Both the position numbers and the translations under genes were made by a program. Positions 1 through 6,548 of a stretch of 13,641 nucleotides of DNA are shown here, piece by piece (positions within the stretch are counted from its first letter, which is position 1; each line of letters opens with the position of its first letter). The DNA is from Lachnospiraceae bacterium UBA7188 (lineage in GTDB: Bacteria > Bacillota > Clostridia > Lachnospirales > Lachnospiraceae): positions 1 through 13,641 of the forward strand of contig DKVC01000018.1 of assembly GCA_002490995.1 (NCBI GenBank), read 5' to 3'. The notes under the pieces are model-generated. The model did no database searches. It was not told the DNA's origin and saw only the letters and a list, made by a program, of their open reading frames with translations.

Positions 1-84
1 ATTTCCGGGCTTTTGCCTGAAGCAATTGCAGCAGTTATTTTCCGACAATTCCTAAGTGAGGATGCGTGGGACGAAAATGTGTAC

Positions 85-90
85 AGGAGG
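85..90 (+). promoter_or_regulatory. Ribosome binding site that sets the accDA start
   Basis: A perfect AGGAGG lies nine bases before the ATG at 100. The reading frame is open further left, to a TTG at 13 and beyond, but nothing like a Shine-Dalgarno precedes that TTG. The 100 start also removes 29 residues that do not resemble AccD. Confidence 0.85.
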
Positions 91-99
91 CATTTAAGC

Positions 100-1881
100 A
101 TGAGAAAATCGATAAAAAAGGATGGCAGGGAAAAGCGGGCTGCTTTTTTTACAAGGTTGTCAGAGAGGCAGAAGCCCTCTGAAAATGCCCGGACACAGAC
201 AGATAACGGAAAGCCGGATTCCGGAGCGCAGGAGGGGGATGACGGCTATCTCATCCGCTGCCCCAAATGCGGCAAAATGGTAGACCGGGGCCGGGTGGCA
301 AAGCGGAAATACATCTGTTACGAATGTGAAGGCTACTTCAGAGTCAAGGTGCCGAACCGCATCCGCATGGTGGCGGACCCCCATACCTTTGAGCCGTGGT
401 TCACGGATATGCCGATACGCAATCCCCTTGCCTATGAAGGCTATGAGGACAAGATCACGGCGGCAAGAGAGAAGACCGGCTTGGACGAGGCCGTCACCGT
501 GGGGCAGTGCAGGGTGTTCGGCGAAGATATCGTGCTGGGAATCTGTGACTCCAGATTTATGATGGCAAGCATGGGCCATGTGGTAGGGGAAAAAATTACT
601 GCGGCAGTGGAACGCGCCATCGAGAAGAGGCTGCCGGTCTTTCTGTTCTGCTGCTCAGGCGGCGCCAGGATGCAGGAGGGGCTGATATCCCTGATGCAGA
701 TGGCGAAGACTTCCGCGGCGATCCGGAAGCTGGGGGAGGCCGGGCTGCTGTACACCACCATACTCACTGATCCCACCACGGGAGGTGTTACTGCCAGCTT
801 TGCCATGCTGGGAGATGTAATCATGGCGGAGCCGGGGGCGCTGGTTGGCTTTGCGGGACCGAGAGTGATCCGCCAGACCATCGGACAGGAACTGCCGGAG
901 GGCTTTCAGACCGCCGAATTCCTGGTGGAGCACGGCATCATAGACGGCATCGTGGAACGCAGGAACCTGAAGAAAACCATTTATTTTCTGATCAGGGCGC
1001 ATCAGTGCCGGGAAGGGGAGTATGCGGATTTTGCGCCGGGTAAGGACTTCCATTTTATATTGAATGAAATATTGAAGGAAAAAGAATGGACCCTCAGGCC
1101 TAAGAGTGTCTGGGAGAAGGTAAAGGCAGCCCGCAGGCTGGAGCGCGCCAGCGCACTTGACTATATGAATGTAATATTTGATTATTTCGTGGAAGCCCAC
1201 GGGGACAGATGCTTTCGGGATGACCCGGCCATTGTGGGCGGAATCGGCTTCCTGGACGGCCAGCCGGTGACCGTGATTGCGGACCACAAAGGGAAAGAAC
1301 CTGCGGAATGCCAGCGACGGAATTACGGAATGCCCATGCCGGAAGGGTACCGCAAGGCACTGCGTCTCATGAAACAGGCGGAGAAGTTCAACCGTCCCAT
1401 AGTAAGCTTTATCAATACATCAGGAGCTTTCTGCGGCATCGAGGCTGAGGAACGGGGACAGGGAGAGGCAATTGTGCGCAATCTGCGGGAGATGTCGGCC
1501 CTGAAGGTACCCGTGCTATGTATTTTCATCGGAGAAGGCGGCAGCGGAGGCGCCCTGGCTACGGCAGTGGGAAACGAGGTGTGGATGCTGGAAAATGCCA
1601 CGTATTCCATTCTGTCCCCGGAAGGATTCGCTTCTATTTTATGGAAGGATTCGTCCAGGGCAAAGGAAGCCAGCGAAGTCATGCGCATTACGGCACAGGA
1701 TCTGAAACAGCTTCATGTCATAGAAAAGATCATTCCGGAATTCGGAGGCGCGGACCAGGACACTGCAGAAGCCATCGGCGGCTGCCTGAAAGAGCAGATC
1801 AAGACCTTCCTGGAGAGCTATCGCGGCAAGTCCGGCGAAGAGATAGCTGCCCAGCGCTATGAGCGATTCAGGAATTTCTAA
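100..1881 (+). CDS. accDA: Fused acetyl-CoA carboxylase carboxyltransferase, beta (AccD) + alpha (AccA)
   Basis: This 593-residue protein carries both halves of the carboxyltransferase that moves the carboxyl group from carboxybiotin to acetyl-CoA, giving malonyl-CoA for fatty acid synthesis in the cytoplasm. After a basic, polar N-terminus (about 1-50) comes the AccD zinc ribbon with Cys 54, 57, 73 and 76. The AccD crotonase-like fold follows, with the SGGARMQEG oxyanion-hole segment at 186-194 and TTGGVTASFAMLGD near 226-239. AccA begins near residue 333 (RPKSVWEKV) and includes AHGDR, GMPMPEGYRKALRLM, SGAFCGIEAEERGQ and GEGGSGGALA. Many bacteria encode the halves separately; fusion is known in Clostridia. 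The AccA loop reads NTSGAFCGIEAEE, where DTPGAYPGIGAEE is common; these are likely lineage variants, since the glycines and the AEERGQ run are kept. AccB, AccC and FabZ would be expected upstream, outside the window. The start follows AGGAGG at 85-90. fabH begins 251 bases downstream. Confidence 0.95.
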   Translation: MRKSIKKDGREKRAAFFTRLSERQKPSENARTQTDNGKPDSGAQEGDDGYLIRCPKCGKMVDRGRVAKRKYICYECEGYFRVKVPNRIRMVADPHTFEPWFTDMPIRNPLAYEGYEDKITAAREKTGLDEAVTVGQCRVFGEDIVLGICDSRFMMASMGHVVGEKITAAVERAIEKRLPVFLFCCSGGARMQEGLISLMQMAKTSAAIRKLGEAGLLYTTILTDPTTGGVTASFAMLGDVIMAEPGALVGFAGPRVIRQTIGQELPEGFQTAEFLVEHGIIDGIVERRNLKKTIYFLIRAHQCREGEYADFAPGKDFHFILNEILKEKEWTLRPKSVWEKVKAARRLERASALDYMNVIFDYFVEAHGDRCFRDDPAIVGGIGFLDGQPVTVIADHKGKEPAECQRRNYGMPMPEGYRKALRLMKQAEKFNRPIVSFINTSGAFCGIEAEERGQGEAIVRNLREMSALKVPVLCIFIGEGGSGGALATAVGNEVWMLENATYSILSPEGFASILWKDSSRAKEASEVMRITAQDLKQLHVIEKIIPEFGGADQDTAEAIGGCLKEQIKTFLESYRGKSGEEIAAQRYERFRNF

Positions 1882-2056
1882 ATAAAAAAAAGGTGTTAGC
1901 CTATAACCGTGTTGGCTTCTGATTTTGGGTTATATCAGGATGCCGTGTTTATGGCACTATCGGGCTGCGCCAGCACATATATTGACAAACGCCGAAAAAA
2001 TTGAAAAGTGAAAACAGCAATCGCCTCAGCAGTGCCCATAGGATTAGCGGTCGCAT

Positions 2057-2091
2057 CACTAAGCGGCCATTAATTCTTTGTCCGGGAAGTG
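2057..2091 (+). promoter_or_regulatory. Hairpin in the fabH leader
   Basis: CACT and CGG (2057-2060, 2064-2066) pair with CCG and AGTG (2082-2084, 2088-2091). Between them is a symmetric AAG/GGA internal loop, and the apical loop is 15 bases. It has no following T-run, so it is not an intrinsic terminator. It lies just before the 19-nt leader repeat and about 40 bases before the fabH start. Its role is unknown; the pairing is seen by eye only. Confidence 0.4.
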
Positions 2092-2106
2092 GTACTATGA
2101 GGGCAG

Positions 2107-2125
2107 ATGCGGAACTGGAATAGGA
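2107..2125 (+). repeat. 19-nt leader repeat, copy 1 (before fabH)
   Basis: ATGCGGAACTGGAATAGGA occurs here and, identically, at 8446-8464. Its last bases (AGGA) form the ribosome binding site for fabH, seven bases before the ATG at 2133. The ATG inside the repeat is out of frame with fabH, so the conserved unit acts as a leader and not as an N-terminus. Confidence 0.8.
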
Positions 2126-2132
2126 AACTAAG

Positions 2133-3098
2133 ATGTCAATACGGATATTGGGAACGGGAAGCGCCCTCCCGCACAGGGCGGTTACAAATGAAGAAATTAC
2201 AAAGCTGGTGGAGACCTCCGACGAATGGATCAGGGAGCGCACCGGAATCGCCTACAGGCATGTATCCACAGGGGAAACGGTTGCGTCCCTTGCAGCCGCC
2301 GCGTGCGATTCAGCACTCAAAAATGCACAGAAAAGCGCAGACCAGGTAGAGCTGCTTCTGGTGGCGACCTGCTCGCCGGAGGATGTGGCACCCTGCGTGG
2401 CATGCCGGGTGCAGAAGGAAATCGGAGCCGGAAATGCCGCAGCATTTGACTTAAACGCAGCCTGTGCGGGCTTTCTGTTTGCCCTGCACACGGCCTGGGC
2501 CTACGTGGAAAGCGGCATTTACAGGAATGCGCTGGTTGCAGGCAGCGAAGTGCTGTCCAAGCTTGTGGACTGGGAAGACCGGGGTACCTGCATTTTATTC
2601 GGTGACGGCGCAGGCGCGGTGTATGTGGAAAAATGTGAGGAAGGCGGTATTCTGGGATTTGTGCAGCATTCAGACGGAAAGAAGGGGGAGGTGCTGTCCG
2701 GTGTGTGCAGACCTCTGGAAAATCCCTGGTTTCATCCGGACACTGCGAAAAATTACCTGAATATGGACGGCAGAGAGATTTTCTCCTTTGCGGTGCGCCA
2801 GATTCCGAAGACCATCGGGGAAGCGCTTGGGAAAGCCGGGATTGCCCTGGGGGATGTGGACCTGTTTCTGCTTCACCAGGCAAACCGCCGTATCATAGAG
2901 GGCATATCCAAACGTCTGGGTGTGGATATGGCTCATTTCCCGATGAACCTGGAACGGGTGGGGAATACTTCATCCGCATCCATTCCCCTGCTGCTGGATG
3001 AGATGAACCGAAAGGGAGAGCTGAAGCCAGGCATGCGTCTGGTGCTTTCCGGATTCGGCGCGGGACTTACCTGCGGCGCCTGTGTTTTGGAATGGTGA
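2133..3098 (+). CDS. fabH: Beta-ketoacyl-ACP synthase III (FabH)
   Basis: This 321-residue cytoplasmic enzyme condenses an acyl-CoA primer with malonyl-ACP, the first elongation step of type II fatty acid synthesis. It uses the malonyl-CoA whose synthesis the upstream accDA completes. Length and order of motifs are those of FabH: GTGSALPHRAVTNE at the N-terminus, SDEWIRERTGI at 29-39, catalytic Cys111 in NAACAGF, the FGDGAGAV glycine loop at 156-163, His248 in HQANRRI and Asn278 in GNTSSASIP, ending with the GFGAGLTCGACVLEW thiolase-type tail. All three catalytic residues are present. The start at 2133 has AGGA in front of it, supplied by the 19-nt leader repeat. A TTGACA at 1982-1987 has no convincing -10 partner, so transcription may continue from accDA. 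The next gene encodes a FabT-like regulator, which fits a fatty-acid-synthesis cluster. Confidence 0.96.
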   Translation: MSIRILGTGSALPHRAVTNEEITKLVETSDEWIRERTGIAYRHVSTGETVASLAAAACDSALKNAQKSADQVELLLVATCSPEDVAPCVACRVQKEIGAGNAAAFDLNAACAGFLFALHTAWAYVESGIYRNALVAGSEVLSKLVDWEDRGTCILFGDGAGAVYVEKCEEGGILGFVQHSDGKKGEVLSGVCRPLENPWFHPDTAKNYLNMDGREIFSFAVRQIPKTIGEALGKAGIALGDVDLFLLHQANRRIIEGISKRLGVDMAHFPMNLERVGNTSSASIPLLLDEMNRKGELKPGMRLVLSGFGAGLTCGACVLEW

Positions 3099-3109
3099 AA
3101 TATTTTCTA

Positions 3110-3137
3110 TTGACTTTTTTGTGAAAGTTGGTAAAGT
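3110..3137 (+). promoter_or_regulatory. Candidate promoter and dyad for the MarR/FabT-like gene
   Basis: TTGACT (3110-3115) is followed after 16 bases by TAAAGT (3132-3137); a TATATA at 3137-3142 is an alternative but is 21 bases away. A dyad ACTTT-N6-AAAGT (3113-3128) overlaps the -35 box. FabT-type regulators bind AT-rich dyads, so autoregulation is plausible, but the match to any known consensus is not established. Confidence 0.4.
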
Positions 3138-3287
3138 ATATATTTATAACCTAATGTTGGAACCCGGTGTTTTCATGTGCAAAGAAGCGGATGGATGCAT
3201 CGGGATTTCCTGAATGGTACGGAAGTTCAGAGATACTTTGGAGAGGATAAGGAAGTGCCTTTCCGGCAATTCCTAAGCAGAGACGAA

Positions 3288-3734
3288 ATGGCACAGAACA
3301 CGAAACGCTCCATAAATGAACTGCTGGTGAGCCTGTTCAACCATGTAATGGATATGGAAGCAAAAGCGGTCATTACGGAAGAATACAGTGACATCACGAA
3401 TAATGACATGCACATCATTGAAGCAATCGGTTTGGAAGAACCCAGAAACATGTCCCAGATTGCCCGCAGGCTGGGCGTCACTGTCGGCACGCTGACCACG
3501 AACATGAACGGCCTGGACAGGAAAGGTTATATTAAGAGGGAACGCAGTGAGAAAGACAAGCGTGTAGTATATATCCGCCTCACGGAGAAGGGGAGAAAGG
3601 CATTTTACCATCACCGGGATTTTCATAAGAAGATGATAAAAGCCATCGTGAAGGATTTGAATGAGGAAGAAATGGAGATACTGTACCGGTGTCTTGTAAA
3701 CCTGGACAGCTTTCTGGGGCCCGGAAAGGTGTGA
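3288..3734 (+). CDS. MarR-family transcriptional regulator, FabT-like
   Basis: The 148-residue product is a MarR winged-helix DNA-binding protein. An N-terminal dimerisation helix (SINELLVSLFNHV, 8-20) precedes the helix-turn-helix (MSQIARRLGVTVGTLTTNM, about 55-73) and the wing (RERSEKDKRVVYIRLTEKG, 84-102). A C-terminal helix pair completes the fold. Length and the early SINELL...LFN helix match FabT-like repressors that control type II fatty acid synthesis genes in Firmicutes, and its position after fabH supports that job. The start is uncertain: the ATG at 3288 fits the family length, but its Shine-Dalgarno is poor. A GTG at 3255 has GAGAGG (3241-3246) at good spacing and would give 159 residues; the frame stays open to a GTG at 3177. 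A general MarR repressor of another regulon cannot be excluded. Confidence 0.87.
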   Translation: MAQNTKRSINELLVSLFNHVMDMEAKAVITEEYSDITNNDMHIIEAIGLEEPRNMSQIARRLGVTVGTLTTNMNGLDRKGYIKRERSEKDKRVVYIRLTEKGRKAFYHHRDFHKKMIKAIVKDLNEEEMEILYRCLVNLDSFLGPGKV

Positions 3735-3849
3735 GCGGGCTTCTTGATATACTCACGCCTAAACCAGTGAGCGCTTCCGCCATACAGGATAAAAGAGCGG
3801 CAAAGAAATGTGCTCACGAATAGGGAAGTTTATACCTGGGAGATAGAAA

Positions 3850-5421
3850 ATGAAAAATACCATGAGCATGGGAGAAAGGGTGAATTCAACGATCAGAGGA
3901 ATCAAGACCGTCATCTATGGCAGGACGGCAATGATTCTGCTGGGTTTTCTTGCGCAGCTGATTCTGCTCTGTGTGGGCTATATTCTGCTGCGTAATTACA
4001 GCTATCTGTTTTATGCCTTTTTTCTGTCGGTCAGTGCCGTGGCGGTGGTGTATATTTTCAATGCGCCGGGGGATCCGGACCTGAAACTGGCCTGGATGCT
4101 TCCCATTGCCATTTTTCCTGTTTTTGGTGCCATTTTTTATGTGACTATAGTAAGCCAGCCGGGTACGAAGGTAATGTATGCAAGGCTTGTTCAGCAGGCG
4201 GAAAATACCAGGAAATATGTGCGCCCCAGGGAGGCGGCATGGGAAAAGCTCCGCAATGAGAATCCCCACATGGGACAGCTGGCCCACTACCTGGAGAGCT
4301 GTGACAACAGCCCCGTGTATGACAATACGCAGGTAAAATACTATCCGCTGGGCGACAGCCAGTTTGTAGATATGGCGGAAGAGCTGAAAAAGGCGGAGAA
4401 GTTCATTTTCATTGAGTTTTTCATCGTATCCAGCGGAAAGATGCTGGGCGATATCCTGGATATCCTGAAGGAGAAGGCAAGGCAGGGCGTGGAGGTGCGG
4501 TTTATGTTCGACGGCACCAATATGCTGTGGAACCTGCCCAGCTTCTTCCCGGATATGCTGGAGGAGGAAGGCATCCGCTGCAAGGTGTTTGCCCCCATCA
4601 GGCTCATATTTTCCCCTCATTACAACAACCGCGACCATCGCAAGATTCTGGTCATCGACGGGAAGGTGGCATTCACCGGCGGCATCAATCTGGCGGACGA
4701 ATATATCAACCAGAAGAACCGCTTCGGACACTGGAAGGATGCAGGCGCCATGGTGAAGGGGGATGCCGTGGAACGCTTTACGTACATGTTCCTGGAAATG
4801 TGGAACGAATCGGAGCGCCTGCCGGAATCATACGATAAATACAGACTGCCCAAGGATGCCTCCGTACCCAGCGACGGTTATGCCATTCCCTACAGTGTCT
4901 GCCCTCTGGGATCGGAGCGTGTGGGAGAGATGGTTTATCTGGATATTATCAATACAGCGCATACCTATGTCCACATTATGACACCCTATCTGATACCGGA
5001 CGACAGGATGATCATGGCGCTGACTTACGCGGCGAAGAGAGGCGTGGAGGTGATTATCATCATGCCCCATGTTCCGGACAAGAAATATGCCTTTATGCTG
5101 GCCAAGACCTATTACAACCAGCTGCTGGAAGCAGGGGTACGGATTTACGAATACGAGCCGGGATTTGTCCATGCGAAGGTGTTTGTCTCCGATCATGTGA
5201 AGGCGGTGGTGGGAACGGTGAATCTGGATTACCGCAGCCTGTACCATCATTTTGAATGCGGCCTGGTTCTCTACCGGAATTCCCAGGTAGCCGTCATGGA
5301 GCAGGACGTCCAGGATACCCTGAAAAAATGTATTGAGGTGAAAGTGGAAGACTATAAGAAGCTGAAGCTGACTGACAGGGCACTGGGGAGGATTATGCGG
5401 ATTGTGGCGCCGCTGATGTGA
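3850..5421 (+). CDS. cls: Cardiolipin synthase (phospholipase D family)
   Basis: This 523-residue membrane enzyme probably condenses two phosphatidylglycerol molecules to cardiolipin and glycerol. Two or three hydrophobic segments lie at about 26-48, 50-70 and 80-101 and correspond to the PLDc_N membrane anchor. Two HKD catalytic motifs follow: HRKILVID (His263, Lys265, Asp270) with GGIN after it, and HAKVFVSD (His441, Lys443, Asp448) with GTVNLDYRS after it. Both are complete, so the enzyme should be active. Length is close to bacterial Cls (about 480-510). The ATG at 3850 follows GGGAGA at 3838-3843; in-frame ATGs at 3862 and 3868 are less well placed. It stands 115 bases after the MarR gene in the same direction. 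No promoter of its own was recognised, so transcription with the MarR gene is possible. Confidence 0.93.
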   Translation: MKNTMSMGERVNSTIRGIKTVIYGRTAMILLGFLAQLILLCVGYILLRNYSYLFYAFFLSVSAVAVVYIFNAPGDPDLKLAWMLPIAIFPVFGAIFYVTIVSQPGTKVMYARLVQQAENTRKYVRPREAAWEKLRNENPHMGQLAHYLESCDNSPVYDNTQVKYYPLGDSQFVDMAEELKKAEKFIFIEFFIVSSGKMLGDILDILKEKARQGVEVRFMFDGTNMLWNLPSFFPDMLEEEGIRCKVFAPIRLIFSPHYNNRDHRKILVIDGKVAFTGGINLADEYINQKNRFGHWKDAGAMVKGDAVERFTYMFLEMWNESERLPESYDKYRLPKDASVPSDGYAIPYSVCPLGSERVGEMVYLDIINTAHTYVHIMTPYLIPDDRMIMALTYAAKRGVEVIIIMPHVPDKKYAFMLAKTYYNQLLEAGVRIYEYEPGFVHAKVFVSDHVKAVVGTVNLDYRSLYHHFECGLVLYRNSQVAVMEQDVQDTLKKCIEVKVEDYKKLKLTDRALGRIMRIVAPLM

Positions 5422-5465
5422 AGCCGGGAGGTGACGGCAGCCTGCGGAAGAGTAACCACAAATAT

Positions 5466-5528
5466 ACTGCAGACCGCCAGGATTTACATTGATGCTTCAG
5501 GGAAAGTGTCTGGCTGGCGGTCTGCAGT
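5466..5528. repeat. 15-bp perfect inverted repeat with 33-nt loop
   Basis: ACTGCAGACCGCCAG at 5466-5480 is matched exactly by its reverse complement at 5514-5528. It sits between cls and the nucleotidyltransferase gene. There is no T-run after either arm, so a classical intrinsic terminator is unlikely, although the stem would be very stable in RNA. A second, shorter pair ACTGCA (5537-5542) / TGCAGT (5556-5561) follows at once, and both pairs share the same outer hexamers. It could be a transcript-end stabiliser, a protein-binding dyad or a small non-autonomous repeat. Confidence 0.8.
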
Positions 5529-5588
5529 CAGGTTGCACTGCAAATTCAACCGGCGTGCAGTATTAATGTCTGTAAGGAGTTGAAGGAT

Positions 5589-5921
5589 ATGCCGATAAAT
5601 GAAATCAGGGAATTGACCAGCCATTTTGTAGAGCAGCTTTTGCCGATACAGGTTTATTTATTTGGATCTTATGCTGACAGCACCTATACGAATGAAAGCG
5701 ATTTTGATTTTTATATCGTTGTCCGGGATACGGTATCGGATATTCCGGCGGAAACTACAAAGGCATATAAATCGATTCGCAGAGTAAAGCGGCGCCCGGT
5801 AGATATTATTGTGGGAACAGTAAGCCGTTTTGAGGCAAGGAAAGAGATTCCTTCTGTTGAAAACGAAGTATACAGGAAGGGGGTGCTTTTGTATGATGCA
5901 GGAAGTCAGAAACTGGTATGA
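5589..5921 (+). CDS. Minimal nucleotidyltransferase (MNT, MntA-like)
   Basis: The 110-residue product is a small pol-beta-type nucleotidyltransferase. The signature GS-x10-DxD is exact: Gly26-Ser27, then Asp38 and Asp40 in SDFDFYIVV. A third acidic residue, Asp72, lies in RPVDIIVG, where the metal-binding triad is completed. Such proteins, paired with HEPN proteins, form toxin-antitoxin modules in which the MNT partner can modify the HEPN toxin (MntA/HepT work); here the pairing is seen and the function is inferred. The ATG at 5589 follows AAGGAG at 5574-5579 with nine bases between; a TTG at 5580 is too close to that site. The 3' end overlaps the next gene by 29 bases. Composition is visibly AT-richer than in the flanking lipid and sigma genes, which suggests acquisition. 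Confidence 0.88.
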   Translation: MPINEIRELTSHFVEQLLPIQVYLFGSYADSTYTNESDFDFYIVVRDTVSDIPAETTKAYKSIRRVKRRPVDIIVGTVSRFEARKEIPSVENEVYRKGVLLYDAGSQKLV

Positions 5922-6303
5922 AATGGCCGCAATGGATTTGGGAGTGGCAAGGCATCTGGACAGAACTTATTACCCCAAACCGCTGGAGATTATCTGTTAC
6001 CATTGTCAGCAATCTGCAGAAAAGGTAATCAAGGCACTTATTGTATATTACGGCGCAGAGGGAGGCATACCTAAGTTACATGATCTTTCGTTTTTACTAA
6101 ATCAGATAAAGAATAAAGTACCGATTGAAGATAAGTTTTATGATTATGCAGATGCATTGAGTCCTTATGGGGTGGCGGTAAGGTATCCCAATGAGATGTA
6201 TCTGGAAGAAAGACATGCAAGAGAAGCGCTGCAATATGCCGGCGAGATTTTTCAGTGGGTAAAAGAAATCCTTGAAGAAAAATCAGCCGATGATAGTGAA
6301 TGA
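5893..6303 (+). CDS. HEPN-domain protein, partner of the MNT protein
   Basis: The 136-residue, mainly helical protein resembles the HEPN family that pairs with small nucleotidyltransferases. Recognisable blocks are RNWYEMAAMDLGVARHL (6-22), YHCQQSAEKVIKALIVYYG (36-54), LHDLSFLL (62-69), VAVRYPNE (94-101) and a C-terminal ALQYAGEIFQWVKEIL helix (112-127). The ATG at 5893 follows AGGGGG (5878-5883) inside the upstream gene, so the two are co-translated. The R-x4-6-H motif of RNase HEPN toxins is not evident: Arg97 and His108 are ten residues apart. It may therefore be a non-RNase HEPN that binds substrate or regulates the transferase. A terminator follows 23 bases after the stop. Toxin-antitoxin activity is an inference from pairing only. 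Confidence 0.85.
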   Translation: MMQEVRNWYEMAAMDLGVARHLDRTYYPKPLEIICYHCQQSAEKVIKALIVYYGAEGGIPKLHDLSFLLNQIKNKVPIEDKFYDYADALSPYGVAVRYPNEMYLEERHAREALQYAGEIFQWVKEILEEKSADDSE

Positions 6304-6326
6304 ATAAAGTTTTTTATTGCTATAGA

Positions 6327-6360
6327 GGATTGCTCATTTCAATTTGGGCAGTCCTTTTTT
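6327..6360 (+). terminator. Intrinsic terminator after the MNT/HEPN pair
   Basis: GGATTGCTC (6327-6335) pairs with GGGCAGTCC (6346-6354) over nine base pairs with two G-U pairs, around a ten-base loop. Six T residues follow at once. The position ends the two-gene unit and isolates it from the sigma-factor promoter just downstream. Confidence 0.9.
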
Positions 6361-6368
6361 GAAGTAAG

Positions 6369-6394
6369 TGAAACTTTAACTGCCGGTTATCGTC
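6369..6394 (+). promoter_or_regulatory. ECF sigma-type promoter (TGAAAC-N16-CGTC)
   Basis: TGAAAC at 6369-6374 and CGTC at 6391-6394 are separated by exactly 16 bases. This is the architecture recognised by ECF sigma factors such as Bacillus subtilis SigW and SigM. It lies upstream of the only ECF sigma gene in the window, so positive autoregulation is the simplest reading. Confidence 0.75.
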
Positions 6395-6548
6395 TATAAG
6401 GGCAGGGAGTGAGCGCGGTGCGTGAGGTTTTTGGTTTTATGTCCAATGCGGGCTTATGACAGAGATGTATCAAAGGGGAGCGGTAAATAGCAGAGGAAAC
6501 AGAAAAAGTAATAGAAGAAACAGAAAACAAAAATCGGGAGGGCGGACA

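Noticed and set aside
1..99. End of an upstream gene, or an extended AccDA N-terminus from the TTG at 13
   Set aside because: The extension lacks a ribosome site and AccD similarity, while AGGAGG precedes ATG 100. Two other frames end at 20 and 55, but the few residues visible match no protein I can name.
655..1287. Long open frame on the minus strand inside accDA
   Set aside because: It lies wholly opposite a well-conserved gene, has low-complexity composition and no ribosome site. The same holds for the other antisense and off-frame open frames in the window.
1902..1934. TATAACC/GGTTATA hairpin as terminator of accDA
   Set aside because: Only seven AT-rich pairs around a 19-base loop, with no T-run after it.
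1982..1987. TTGACA as a -35 box for fabH
   Set aside because: No acceptable -10 lies 16-18 bases downstream; the sequence there is AAAAGTG-like.
3736..3782. GCGG...CTCAC...GTGAG...CCGC hairpin after the MarR gene as a terminator
   Set aside because: The stems are short and interrupted and no T-run follows, so it is not a convincing terminator.
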